64,000 bases of DNA, taken from Actinomadura cremea (lineage in GTDB: Bacteria; Actinomycetota; Actinomycetes; Streptosporangiales; Streptosporangiaceae). Of this stretch, positions 47,400 through 55,743 are shown one piece after another; positions within the stretch are counted from its first letter, which is position 1; the number at the start of each line of letters is the position of its first letter. The stretch lies in assembly GCF_014648495.1 (NCBI RefSeq), contig NZ_BMRF01000001.1, forward strand, positions 310,001 to 374,000, read 5' to 3'. The translations under genes and the position numbers were made by a program. Under the pieces are notes generated by a model. The model had not been told where the DNA came from and ran no database searches. It was given only the letters and a program-made list of their open reading frames with translations.

Positions 47400-47702
47400 A
47401 TGTCAGAGCCAGAAGGCGACGTGCAGGCGCAGACGGCAGAGAGTGAAGCATCCTGGTTGGGGCGTGGGGTCGCGCTGTTCACGCCCGTGTTCGCAGTGTT
47501 CGCGGGGTGGCTTGCGGGAGTAGTCGCCCAGCTCGTGCCCGGGGCCAATCTGGACGAGGCGCAGGTAACAACGTTCATGGTGGCAGCAACTACAGCGTCG
47601 CTTGGAACCGGATGGAAATGGCTGCAGGGGTGGCAGCAGCACGAGCGGTTCGTCGCGGAGGGGAAGGCGACTCCTGTGAAGCGGCGTAGTGCACCGAAGT
47701 AG
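47400..47702 (+). CDS. Small holin-like membrane protein
   Basis: 100 residues. One or two hydrophobic helices (VALFTPVFAVFAGWLAGVVAQLVP and VTTFMVAATTASLGTGWKWLQGW) are followed by a polar, Lys-rich tail. The layout resembles actinophage-type holins that sit near endolysins, but no lysin or other phage gene is adjacent. The start ATG 47400 has AGGGG nine bases upstream; GTG 47391 overlaps that site. It is a possible prophage remnant. Followed by a strong hairpin. Confidence 0.55.
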   Translation: MSEPEGDVQAQTAESEASWLGRGVALFTPVFAVFAGWLAGVVAQLVPGANLDEAQVTTFMVAATTASLGTGWKWLQGWQQHERFVAEGKATPVKRRSAPK

Positions 47703-47710
47703 GCGCGCCC

Positions 47711-47751
47711 GAGCCCGTCCGGAGTTCGCTGAGCGAAGTCCGGACGGGCTC
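47711..47751 (+). terminator. Long near-perfect hairpin
   Basis: A 13-base perfect outer stem (47711-47723 with 47739-47751) continues, after one G-G mismatch, into a 6-base inner stem TTCGCT/AGCGAA. It ends transcription after the holin-like gene. Confidence 0.8.
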
Positions 47752-47819
47752 GTCTGCACGCGGTTCGTCTACCCTGTGCTCGCGAGGGGCCAGCCTGCTA
47801 CCACCAGGCTGGGCCCTCC

Positions 47820-48311
47820 TCACATCACCAGCGCTACGCTCCGGTTCTTGTTGCCCGCGTTGTTTCCGCGGAGCTCCACATCTGCCCAGACGGTGTGACC
47901 GACTCTCGGACTGCCGTAGATCCCCGTAGCGATCGCGAGCTCGGAGACCAGCAACAACCCACGCCCACCCATCGCGGGCTCATCACCAGGCTGGGGGAAC
48001 TGCACCGTGGGGATGCGGCCCCCACCTTGGTCAGTGACGGCGATGTAGGAAACCTCGGCCAGCGTCAGCTCCAGGCCGAACCAGCCGTGGCTCTCCCCCG
48101 ACTTCGAGTGCCTGACCGCGTTGGTTGCCAACTCCGCAACCACGATGGCCACGTCGTCTTCCCGTCCCGTGCCCGCGAAGAGGTACGAGGCGAACCCTCG
48201 CGCCGCCTGCACCTGGTCGACACGTCCGGAGAAGACGCGACGCCACCGCATCGGCTCCGAGCTCCACAGCCACTCGCCCGCGGAGCACAGCCCCCTGCTT
48301 CGATCTGCCAC
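47820..48311 (-). CDS. RsbW-like ATP-binding protein (HATPase_c)
   Basis: 163 residues of the anti-sigma-factor/serine kinase-like ATPase type. VAIVVAELATNAVRHS is the N-box, VTDQGGGRIP the G1-like motif and GGRGLLLVSELA the G2 motif. It lies divergent from an XRE/DUF5753 regulator and a DUF397 protein, the WhiJ/AbaA-type arrangement common in streptomycetes that affects development and antibiotic production. GTG 48311 has its ribosome binding site too close, so the true start may be the internal ATG giving MRWRRVFSG. Confidence 0.82.
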   Translation of the reverse strand: MADRSRGLCSAGEWLWSSEPMRWRRVFSGRVDQVQAARGFASYLFAGTGREDDVAIVVAELATNAVRHSKSGESHGWFGLELTLAEVSYIAVTDQGGGRIPTVQFPQPGDEPAMGGRGLLLVSELAIATGIYGSPRVGHTVWADVELRGNNAGNKNRSVALVM

Positions 48312-48577
48312 CTTCTACCCTTTCTGTCGGTTCTCGACGTCGACACACGAGGCTCGAGCCCCTTCCCCTGCGGCTCCACTGACTCTCCAGCCCGAGTTCG
48401 CCATGTCACCTCAACCAGACATCGATCACGGTTAGGGTTCGACCCGCACCCCTGCGTCACGACCAACTTCCACCTAGACAGATCATGATCGCAACAAATT
48501 CCAGGTGGAAAAGTTGGTCGGGTGCCAGATTCCATGAGGCGCATTCGCCATCATTTTGGACAAGAGAGGGCAAAGAC

Positions 48578-49447
48578 ATGGCGGCACCAAGCCCGGCCAC
48601 CGTTCGGCATCGTTTGCTGGTTCAGAAGCTCCGTCGCCTGCGGGAGGAGGCAGGCTTCACCCAAGCGGAGGTTGCCGCAGACATGGACTGGTCCGAGTCC
48701 AAGCAAATCAAGATCGAGAGAGGCAACATCCCGGTACGACTCGCGGACGTTCGCGCACTACTGGCCCACTACGGGGTAAGTGGACCAGATCGCGAAGAAG
48801 AAGCTGACGCGATCTTGAAACTTACCCGTGACGCCCGCCAGAAGGGCTGGTGGCACACGTACGGCGATGCCGTCCCGATTTGGTTCGAACCCTTTCTCGG
48901 GCTGGAGACCGAAGCTACCAGCATTCGCACCTATCAAGCCGAACTAGTGCACGGATTGCTGCAGACGTCGGACTATTATCGAGCCTTCGTGAATATGTCC
49001 AGCACCTTGCGAAACGAGGAAGAGATGGAACACAAAGTCGCGGTACGCGCCAAACGGCAGTCTCGCCTCGAGAGTTCGGCCGCGCCGAACTACTGGACCA
49101 TCATGAATGAAGCAACCCTTCGCCGCATATCCGAGAACGCGGCAATGATGCGAAACCAACTCGAGTACATCATCGAGCGGATGGAGCTGCCTCACGTCAC
49201 GGTCCAGGTTCTCCCCTTCAGCGCGGGCATGCATCCTGCGATGGACGGTCCGTTCGAAATCCTCGGCTTCCCCGAGTCCTTGGACCTTGACGTGGTGTAT
49301 CTGGAGTCTCAGACTTGTGCACTGTACCTGGAGGAGAAGCCGCAGGTCGCCCGTTACAACGCTATCTTCGACCAACTACGTGCGAAGGCCCTCGATCCTG
49401 ACGATTCACGAACGCTGATCATGCGCATACTTCAGGAGGCCACATGA
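48578..49447 (+). CDS. XRE regulator with DUF5753 (WhiJ-like)
   Basis: 289 residues. The N-terminal helix-turn-helix (LRRLREEAGFTQAEVAADMDWSESKQIKIERG, about 14-45) is followed by the DUF5753 domain (FLGLETEATSIRTYQAELVHGLLQT and VQVLPFSAGMHPAMDGPFEIL). This is the WhiJ-like family of streptomycete developmental regulators, which act with a DUF397 partner. Start ATG 48578 has GAGAGGG upstream, and the in-frame extension to 48485 is not needed. It is AT-richer than core genes. ATGA overlap with the DUF397 gene. Confidence 0.9.
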   Translation: MAAPSPATVRHRLLVQKLRRLREEAGFTQAEVAADMDWSESKQIKIERGNIPVRLADVRALLAHYGVSGPDREEEADAILKLTRDARQKGWWHTYGDAVPIWFEPFLGLETEATSIRTYQAELVHGLLQTSDYYRAFVNMSSTLRNEEEMEHKVAVRAKRQSRLESSAAPNYWTIMNEATLRRISENAAMMRNQLEYIIERMELPHVTVQVLPFSAGMHPAMDGPFEILGFPESLDLDVVYLESQTCALYLEEKPQVARYNAIFDQLRAKALDPDDSRTLIMRILQEAT

Positions 49448-49668
49448 CTGTCTCGCAGCCGATCTCCGATACCGAGACGATCACTCTACAGTGGCGTAAG
49501 AGCAGGCGCAGCAACAACGGGGGGAGCTGCGTTGAGGTTGCGCCCCTCGGGGGTACTCGCCTCACTCGAGACTCCAAGGACCCCGACGGGCCATTGCTAG
49601 CTCTCCGCCGGGCCGAGTGGGCGGAACTCCTGGACGACATCAAGGCAGGCCGGCTCGACCTGCCGTAG
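49444..49668 (+). CDS. DUF397 domain protein
   Basis: 74 residues. QWRKSRRSNNGGSCVEVAPLGG and VTDSKDPDGP-like TRDSKDPDGPLLAL are the DUF397 core. It is a small partner of the XRE/DUF5753 protein encoded immediately upstream, probably modulating it in toxin-antitoxin-like fashion. Coupled by ATGA. Confidence 0.92.
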   Translation: MTVSQPISDTETITLQWRKSRRSNNGGSCVEVAPLGGTRLTRDSKDPDGPLLALRRAEWAELLDDIKAGRLDLP

Positions 49669-49701
49669 TGCAACAATCGCAACTCCGGCTGAAGAGCCGG
49701 C

Positions 49702-50622
49702 CTATTCAGTCTCGGCTCTGGTCCAACAGTTCCGATGATACCGAACATACTCGATGGAGATCCGGTGCGCTCGGACCGTCCGTATCCGCTCACCGATGAC
49801 ACCGGTCAAGGCGTTAACGATTTCAAGGTCATCGGTCAGATAGATTGCCCCGTTGTCGAACCGAAGGTGGTCATTCGGACACAGGCAAAGCGTGTTCTCT
49901 TCAACATCTGGCCCACAATGAGGAACGCCAAGGCCCTTGATGTGCGCAGCCTCACTACTTGGACCACTCGGCAGTTCAACACTTCTACCACAAACCTGAC
50001 AACAGTTTCCATGCCATCCCTTGACGTTCCTAACGACCTCCACCCGGCGATTAAGTCTGTTGACCATGGCCAAGGTGCGCTCCACTGGCCCTACCGGCTC
50101 CACTTGATCGAGGTCATCTAGATCTTCAGGGGAGATGTCGGAACTTGGCACGTCGAAGGCGCTACCTAGTTTGACCATCCGAAATTGACAAACCCGAAAG
50201 CCATCGTTACGAGTCTTGAACCAGTGCCGAACGACGCGATACAAGCCATCGTACCGATACCCCTCCTCCGGGGCATATGGCGAATCCTCTTCGAACCCAC
50301 GGATCACTCGGACAGGCAAACCATCCAGCTGGCTCTTTACCAGTGCCGCATTCCCTGAATCATCAAGGGACTGGTCGGCGATCTGCTGCTTCCGCGTGTC
50401 CTGTCCTCCGTGGCCGGTGTAGACGAGTACGTCGCCGTAGTCACGATCGTCCGGGTAACCACCATTGAGAACGATCGCGTCAGCACCCTCACGGGCTGTC
50501 CCTGAGATTCCTGCCTGCTTGTGTGCATGGAGCCCCGCAAGCCGGACTTCCTCACGATTCCTATAGACCGCACGCTCCGGGTGCCCGGGGATCTCACCGA
50601 ATGTCCGCCTGTAGGTGACCAC
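49702..50622 (-). CDS. SRA-HNH modification-dependent restriction endonuclease
   Basis: 306 residues. The N-terminal SRA/YDG domain is clear: FGEIPGHPE, AGISGTAREGADAIVLNGGYPDD, VLVYTGHGGQ and LPVRVIRG (about 8-150). The C-terminal HNH has CQVC (208/211), AAH (His227) and CLCPNDHLRFDNG (Asn250, His252). This architecture cuts DNA with modified cytosine (type IV-like). It protects against modified phage DNA or foreign methylated DNA. Start is GTG 50622 with no good ribosome binding site. AT-rich relative to the window, suggesting transfer. It converges with the WhiJ-like trio. Confidence 0.9.
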   Translation of the reverse strand: MVTYRRTFGEIPGHPERAVYRNREEVRLAGLHAHKQAGISGTAREGADAIVLNGGYPDDRDYGDVLVYTGHGGQDTRKQQIADQSLDDSGNAALVKSQLDGLPVRVIRGFEEDSPYAPEEGYRYDGLYRVVRHWFKTRNDGFRVCQFRMVKLGSAFDVPSSDISPEDLDDLDQVEPVGPVERTLAMVNRLNRRVEVVRNVKGWHGNCCQVCGRSVELPSGPSSEAAHIKGLGVPHCGPDVEENTLCLCPNDHLRFDNGAIYLTDDLEIVNALTGVIGERIRTVRAHRISIEYVRYHRNCWTRAETE

Positions 50623-51093
50623 TCGTCAATCTTGGCATCCACAGGGACTACCTAGCCATACACAAGAGGTCACCATTTCGACGCGCAACCGAGCGACGAC
50701 TAAGAGTAACTAGGCGTCAGGGTGGGCGACCGCCTCACAAGCGTTGAACGGGTCGTCGATAGGCTGCTATCGAGTAATGCATGGCGAGATACCGAACCCG
50801 GGATGGCCGCAAGGCCGACATAGTCTGGGCTCAGAACGGAACCGGCCCTTCTATCATACAAAACCCGGCCCTAACTATACCTCGCTCTAAAGGGTTGGGT
50901 GCTCTTGCTGGGCACGGACGGCGAGGAGGCAGTTCATGCACCGGAGGACATTTCATTCTACTATTACATCACAAGCCAAAAGCATCCCTGGGAGCGTTAA
51001 CACTTGCCGATACCGACACGTGAGCTAGGGTCGCCAGACATCCCAATTTTACTACATTTCACCATTTTTCCACCTATTATCAAAATATGTACT
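50623..51093. other. 471-base stretch without a supported gene
   Basis: This interval is AT-rich at its right end and separates the SRA-HNH gene from the ABC-2 permease end. The only frame of note (50781-51023) lacks a ribosome binding site and resembles no protein. No repeats, hairpins or tRNA were recognised. It probably marks the edge of the acquired segment. Confidence 0.5.
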
Positions 51094-51837
51094 CTATAGC
51101 CAACGGAAGGTTTTGGCGGCTATGGCTGTACAGGCGAGGGCTGTTGATGTCAGGGCTGCTATGGCCGCTAGGGGTGGCGTGCTGCCTGTCCAGGCGTTGC
51201 TCAGGGCGTCTAGGGCTGCGCCGTAGGGGAGGTGGGCGCCTATGGCTGCCAGCCAGTCGGGGAGGTTGTCTCGGGTGCCGAAGCCGCCGCCGGTGGCCAT
51301 GGTGGCGAAGAAGGTGAGGAGGCCGATCGCGACCGCGGAGTTGGGGGTCGGGGCCACTGCGGCTATCAGGAGGCCGACGGCGAACATCGCGGCGGTTGCC
51401 AGGGCGAACGTCGCGGCGGTGGTGAGGGGTGCTCGGGGAAGGGCGGCGTCGAAGGCGAATCTGGCTATGACCAGGGCGATTGTCACGCCTGCGAGGGTGT
51501 GGGCCAGGGCTACCGCGGCTTGGGCTCCCAGGACCGCCAAGGGGTTGGCCGGGGTTACGGAGAGGCGGCGGAGGATGCCGGTCTTGCGGTAGGCCGCCAG
51601 GAAGGACGGCATGTTCACAATGCCGATCAGCGCCACGATCATGGCGAGGGTCAGCGGGAGGACGTACGCGTCGAACGCCGTGAGGCCCTCGAAGTCGTTC
51701 GTCGGCTCGGACGAGCCGAGGCCGTTCATCACCATGATGAGGGTCGGGAGGGCGAGGGGGACGATCAGGCCGGCGGTGTCGCGGGCGACGAGCTTGGCCT
51801 CGGTCCAGGTGAGCAGGGCGTACGCGCGGGGGGTCAC
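51094..51837 (-). CDS. ABC-2 type transporter permease
   Basis: 247 residues with six hydrophobic segments in the ABC-2 membrane domain layout. The N-terminal cytoplasmic part (TWTEAKLVARDTAGLIVPLALPTLIMVMNG) and YRKTGILRRLSVTPANPLAVLGAQ, the coupling region, are typical of drug/lipid exporters. GTG 51837 overlaps the ATPase stop (GTGA). It works with the ATPase encoded upstream; substrate unknown. Confidence 0.88.
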   Translation of the reverse strand: MTPRAYALLTWTEAKLVARDTAGLIVPLALPTLIMVMNGLGSSEPTNDFEGLTAFDAYVLPLTLAMIVALIGIVNMPSFLAAYRKTGILRRLSVTPANPLAVLGAQAAVALAHTLAGVTIALVIARFAFDAALPRAPLTTAATFALATAAMFAVGLLIAAVAPTPNSAVAIGLLTFFATMATGGGFGTRDNLPDWLAAIGAHLPYGAALDALSNAWTGSTPPLAAIAALTSTALACTAIAAKTFRWL

Positions 51838-52733
51838 TCGAACCTCCGGCCGGTGAGGGTGAGGAACGCGTCTTCGAGGGTCGCTTCCTCGAGGCGTGTT
51901 TCGGTCGCGGTGATGTCGTTGTCGAGGAGCGTCGCGGTGACCCGGTGGAGGAGGTTGCCGGTGCCGGTGATGGCCGTTCGCGTGTGCTCGGTGTGGATGT
52001 CGTCGATCTGCCGGTCGTTCTCGAAGATGGCCGGGTCCAGGGGCGTCGGGGTCTTCACGTGGACGCGCTGTGGTGCGTCCACGCGGGCGATGAGGCCCTC
52101 GGGGGTGTCGAGGGCGACGAGGCGGGCGCGGTCGATGATGGCTAGGCGGTCGCAGAGGCGTTGGGCCTCGTCCATGAAGTGGCTGACGAGGATGATCGTC
52201 ACTCCGGTGTCGCGGATCTGGGTGACGAGGTCCCAGGTGTCGCGGCGGGCCTGGGGGTCGAGGCCGGTGGTGAGCTCGTCCAGGATCGCTATGCGGGGCT
52301 TGCCGATGAGGGCGAGGGCGATGGACAGGCGTTGGGCCTCGCCGCCGGAGAGCGCGCCGTAGGGGGCGTTCCGGAGGTGTTCGAGGTTGAGGTCGCCCAG
52401 GAGTTTGGCCGGGTCTGCGCCGTCCGAGTAGAACGAGCGGTAGAGCGTCAGCGCCTCGCCGACCTTGAGGGCTTCGGGCAGGTGGCTGTTCTGGAGCTGG
52501 ACCCCGACGATCCGGCGGAGGCGGGTGCAGTCGCGGCGGGGGTCGAGGTCCAGGACGCGGATGCGGCCGGCGTCGGGACGCTGCACGCCCGCGACGCACT
52601 CGACGGTGGTCGTCTTGCCCGCTCCGTTCGGGCCCAGGATGCCGAAGATCTCGCCGGGTGCGACGGTGAAGCTGAGGTCGTCGACGGCCAGTACGTCGCC
52701 GTGGCGCTTGGTCAGGGATTCGACTTCGATCAC
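51834..52733 (-). CDS. ABC transporter ATPase (drug exporter type)
   Basis: 299 residues. GPNGAGKTT (Walker A), YGALSGGEAQRLSIALAL (signature), IAILDELTTGLDP (Walker B, with Leu for Pro after Glu) and SHFMDEAQRLCDRLAII (H-loop) are present. The C-terminal extension (LEEATLEDAFLTLTGR) is typical of DrrA/CcmA-like exporters. Start is GTG 52733. It diverges from a histidine kinase/response regulator pair that may control it. Confidence 0.92.
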   Translation of the reverse strand: MIEVESLTKRHGDVLAVDDLSFTVAPGEIFGILGPNGAGKTTTVECVAGVQRPDAGRIRVLDLDPRRDCTRLRRIVGVQLQNSHLPEALKVGEALTLYRSFYSDGADPAKLLGDLNLEHLRNAPYGALSGGEAQRLSIALALIGKPRIAILDELTTGLDPQARRDTWDLVTQIRDTGVTIILVSHFMDEAQRLCDRLAIIDRARLVALDTPEGLIARVDAPQRVHVKTPTPLDPAIFENDRQIDDIHTEHTRTAITGTGNLLHRVTATLLDNDITATETRLEEATLEDAFLTLTGRRFE

Positions 52734-52832
52734 GCTTCGGACGCTAGGCGGCGCGATCCTCCTTGTCGGGTGCCTGTGGTCACGTGACTTCCGGCACGGG
52801 TGGCCCGCACGGACTGACCGTACTCTCGGGGC

Positions 52833-53975
52833 ATGGCCGACTCGCGTCTGGAACGGTGGGGGACGGCGTGCCTGGTGGGGGTCTGCCTGGTCATCGCCTG
52901 TCCGGTGGCGCTGTCGCAACTCGACGGGGAGCGGCCGACCGTGGGGCCGGTGTGGCTGTGGTGGGTCTTCTACGGCCTCTTCCTGGTGCTGCTGATCTCC
53001 ACGTTCGTCGCCGCGCGGCCCGGTCCGTTCTTCGGCGGGGTCGAGGCGGCGGCGGTCGCGGCGGTGCTGCTCGCGCCCGAGGTCGAGTGGACGGCCATCC
53101 TGCTCGTCTTCGTCACCGCCATGAGCGCGCACTTCGTCGGCATGCGGGCGGTCGTCGGTTTCCTGCTCCTCAACAGCGGGATGGTCGGAACCGCCGCGGT
53201 GCTGCGGGACGGCTCGACGATGGACGTCGTGTTGTCATCGGCCATCTACGCGATGCTGCAGGTGTCGGCTGTTTGGGCGGTGCTGAGCGAGCTGCGGAAC
53301 GCGGAGACGAGCCGGCGGCTGGCGGTCGCGAACGCCGAACTGCGGGCGGCGACGGAGTTGCTGGCGGAGTCGAGCCGGTCGGGCGAGCGGCTCCGGATCG
53401 CGCGGGAGCTGCACGATCTGCTGGGGCACCAGCTGACCGCGCTGGTGCTCGAACTCGAGGTGGCCGCGCACCGGAGCGACGAGCCCGCGAAGGCGCACGT
53501 CGAACGGGCGCGGGGGCTCGCACGGGACCTGCTGGGGGACGTCCGCACGGCGGTCGGGGAGCTGCGCGGACGGACGGTGCCGCTCGATCGGGCGCTGCGG
53601 GAGGTCGTGGCCGATCTGCCGCAGCCGCGCGTGCACCTGCGTGTGGACGAGGGTGTGGAGCCGGACGAGGCGTGCGCCGCGGCGCTCATCCGGTGCGTGC
53701 AGGAGGTCGTGACGAACGCGATCCGGCACGCGGAGGCCCGGAACCTGTGGGTCGAGGTCGTGCGGGAGGGTGACGGGGTGGTGTTGAGCGCGCGGGACGA
53801 CGGGTGCGGGACGTCCGTGCTCCGGTTGGGCAACGGGCTCGCGGGGATGCGGGAGCGGGTGGGGCAGCTCGGGGGCGAGGTCTCGTTCGACACGCGCAAC
53901 GGCTTCGGCGTGCGGGTGCGGGTGCCGTCGCCCGACGCGGGGGCCGCCGGCGACCGGATGCGGGTGCCCTCGTGA
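52833..53975 (+). CDS. Sensor histidine kinase (NarL/DesK type)
   Basis: 380 residues. Four to five membrane segments (about 10-140) are followed by a coiled region, the dimerisation/phosphoacceptor box RIARELHDLLGHQLTAL (His194) and an HATPase with NAIRHAEARN and LGNGLAGMRERVGQLGG. This is the HisKA_3 subclass that pairs with LuxR-type regulators. No large extracellular domain is seen, suggesting a membrane-embedded signal such as a drug or lipid stress. It diverges from an ABC exporter and is coupled to its regulator by GTGA. Confidence 0.92.
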   Translation: MADSRLERWGTACLVGVCLVIACPVALSQLDGERPTVGPVWLWWVFYGLFLVLLISTFVAARPGPFFGGVEAAAVAAVLLAPEVEWTAILLVFVTAMSAHFVGMRAVVGFLLLNSGMVGTAAVLRDGSTMDVVLSSAIYAMLQVSAVWAVLSELRNAETSRRLAVANAELRAATELLAESSRSGERLRIARELHDLLGHQLTALVLELEVAAHRSDEPAKAHVERARGLARDLLGDVRTAVGELRGRTVPLDRALREVVADLPQPRVHLRVDEGVEPDEACAAALIRCVQEVVTNAIRHAEARNLWVEVVREGDGVVLSARDDGCGTSVLRLGNGLAGMRERVGQLGGEVSFDTRNGFGVRVRVPSPDAGAAGDRMRVPS

Positions 53976-54640
53976 GCCCGGGGACGATCCGGGTGTGCGT
54001 GGTCGACGACCAGACGCTCGTGCGGCAGGGCATCCGGCACCTGCTGGAGCTGTCGCCGGAGGTGACGGTCGCGGCGGAGGCGGCGGACGGGGACGAGGCC
54101 CTGCGGGTGGTCGAGGCCGAGGCGCCGGACGTCCTGCTGCTGGACCTGCGGATGCCCGGACGGGACGGGATCGCGACGCTGACGGCCCTGCGGGAGCGCG
54201 GCATCGACGTGCCGACGCTGGTGCTGACGACGTTCGACGACGACGAGCTGGTGCTGCGGGCGCTGCGGGCGGGGGCGGACGGGTACCTGCTGAAGGACGT
54301 GACGCTGGAGGAGGTCGTCGGGGCGATCCGGACGCTCGCGGGGGGCGGCTCGCTGGTGCGGCCGGCGTTGACCGAGCGGCTGCTGCGGGCGGTGCCGCGG
54401 CTGCCGGAGCCGATCGACGACCTGCCGCCGCCGCAACCGCTGACGGAGCGGGAGCTGGAGATCCTGCGACTGCTGGCGGGCGGGTACGCGAACCGGGAGA
54501 TCGCCGACGCGCTGCGGCTGGCGGAGGGCACGGTGAAGAACCACGTGTCGAGCCTGCTGGCGAAGCTGGGGGTCCGGGATCGGACCCGCGCGGTGCTGCG
54601 GGCGCTACAGTACGGACTGCTCACCAGGAATGGATCTTGA
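53972..54640 (+). CDS. LuxR family response regulator
   Basis: 222 residues. The receiver domain has VVDDQTLVRQGI, phosphoacceptor Asp58 in LLLDLRMPG, and Lys in YLLKDVT. The LuxR helix-turn-helix is LTERELEILRLLAGGYANREIADALRLAEGTVKNHVSSLLAKLG. The GTG start overlaps the kinase stop. Likely target is the divergent ABC exporter, by proximity. Confidence 0.93.
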   Translation: MSPGTIRVCVVDDQTLVRQGIRHLLELSPEVTVAAEAADGDEALRVVEAEAPDVLLLDLRMPGRDGIATLTALRERGIDVPTLVLTTFDDDELVLRALRAGADGYLLKDVTLEEVVGAIRTLAGGGSLVRPALTERLLRAVPRLPEPIDDLPPPQPLTERELEILRLLAGGYANREIADALRLAEGTVKNHVSSLLAKLGVRDRTRAVLRALQYGLLTRNGS

Positions 54641-54754
54641 ACGGGCGCTGGAAATGGGAGCCCGGTCATTTTGGAACGCTCCTTGGGTCCTTCCCGATTT
54701 ACCGGAAAGGCTGACCGTTACCCGCCTCCGATCGGCGGTTCCCTGCGGAAATCC

Positions 54755-54795
54755 CATTGTCTGTGAGAAGCTCACATGGTCGTCACGAGACAATG
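54755..54795 (+). promoter_or_regulatory. Nested inverted repeats before an XRE gene
   Basis: The outer arms CATTGTCT (54755-54762) and AGACAATG (54788-54795) enclose TGTGAG-AAG-CTCACA (54762-54776). The right outer arm abuts the GGAG ribosome binding site of the gene at 54804. It could be an autoregulatory operator or a leader stem masking the site. Confidence 0.45.
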
Positions 54796-54803
54796 GAGAT
54801 CTT

Positions 54804-55670
54804 GTGCTGGACAATATGCAGGCGGGACCGACCGCGCTGCGCATGCAGATCGGCGCGCGGCTGCGGCGGATGCGGGAGCGGAACGGGATCGGGTGCGCGG
54901 AGGCGGGGAAGGCCATCCGCGCTTCGGCGTCCAAGATCAGCCGGTTGGAGCTGGGCCGGCACGGGTTCAAGGAACGCGACGTGCTCGACCTGCTCGATCT
55001 GTACGGCGTGCGCGACGCGGCGGAGCGCAAGACGCTGGTCGAGCTCGTCCGGGAGGCGAAGAGGCCCGGCTGGTGGAACGGGTACGGGGACGTGCTGCCG
55101 AGCTGGTTCGAGCAGTTCCTCGGGCTGGAGCAGTCGGCGACGACCATCCGGAACTACGAGGTGCAGTACGTTCCGGGCCTGCTCCAGACGCGCGAGTACG
55201 CGCGGGCGGTCATCGCCCTGGAGCATCACGACGCCCACCACGACGGGATGGACCGGCGGCTCACCGTCCGGATGAACCGGCAGGGGATCCTGCACCGCCC
55301 GGTGGGCGCGGCGACGCTGTGGGCGATCATCGACGAGGCGGCGCTGCGCCGTCCGATCGGCGGACCGGCGACGATGCGCGGCCAGATCGCGCATCTGATC
55401 GACGTCGCCGAGCACCTGCACAACGTGAACGTGCAGATCCTGCCGTTCTCGGCGGGCGGGCACCTGGCGCTCGGCGGCCCGATCACGATCATGCGGTTCG
55501 CGCAGTTCGAACTGGACGACGCCGTCTACCTCGAGCAGCTCACCGGGGCGCGGTATCCCGAGGGGCACGAAGCGTCCCGCTACCAGGAGATCATGGATCT
55601 GCTGGCCATCCGCGCGGCGCGACCGGCCTGGACGGTCGATTTCCTGCGCGGCCTGATGACCGAATTCTGA
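54804..55670 (+). CDS. XRE regulator with DUF5753
   Basis: 288 residues. The helix-turn-helix (IGARLRRMRERNGIGCAEAGKAIRASASKISRLELGRHG, about 13-50) is followed by DUF5753 (FLGLEQSATTIRNYEVQYVPGLLQT; VQILPFSAGGHLALGGPITIM). It is the same family as the regulator at 48578 but has no DUF397 or ATPase partner here. GTG 54804 is chosen because GGAG lies six bases upstream; the frame is open to 54630 but lacks a site. High GC, so a resident gene. Confidence 0.88.
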   Translation: MLDNMQAGPTALRMQIGARLRRMRERNGIGCAEAGKAIRASASKISRLELGRHGFKERDVLDLLDLYGVRDAAERKTLVELVREAKRPGWWNGYGDVLPSWFEQFLGLEQSATTIRNYEVQYVPGLLQTREYARAVIALEHHDAHHDGMDRRLTVRMNRQGILHRPVGAATLWAIIDEAALRRPIGGPATMRGQIAHLIDVAEHLHNVNVQILPFSAGGHLALGGPITIMRFAQFELDDAVYLEQLTGARYPEGHEASRYQEIMDLLAIRAARPAWTVDFLRGLMTEF

Positions 55671-55743
55671 CTCCCCCGCCGGAGGGACGGCCTCGTCCGC
55701 CGGTGGGAGGGTCCGGGGTGATGTCGCCGCTAATGTCGCCCGC

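Noticed and set aside
50781-51023. 80-codon frame in the gene-free stretch
   Set aside because: No ribosome binding site, no family resemblance and no coding bias.
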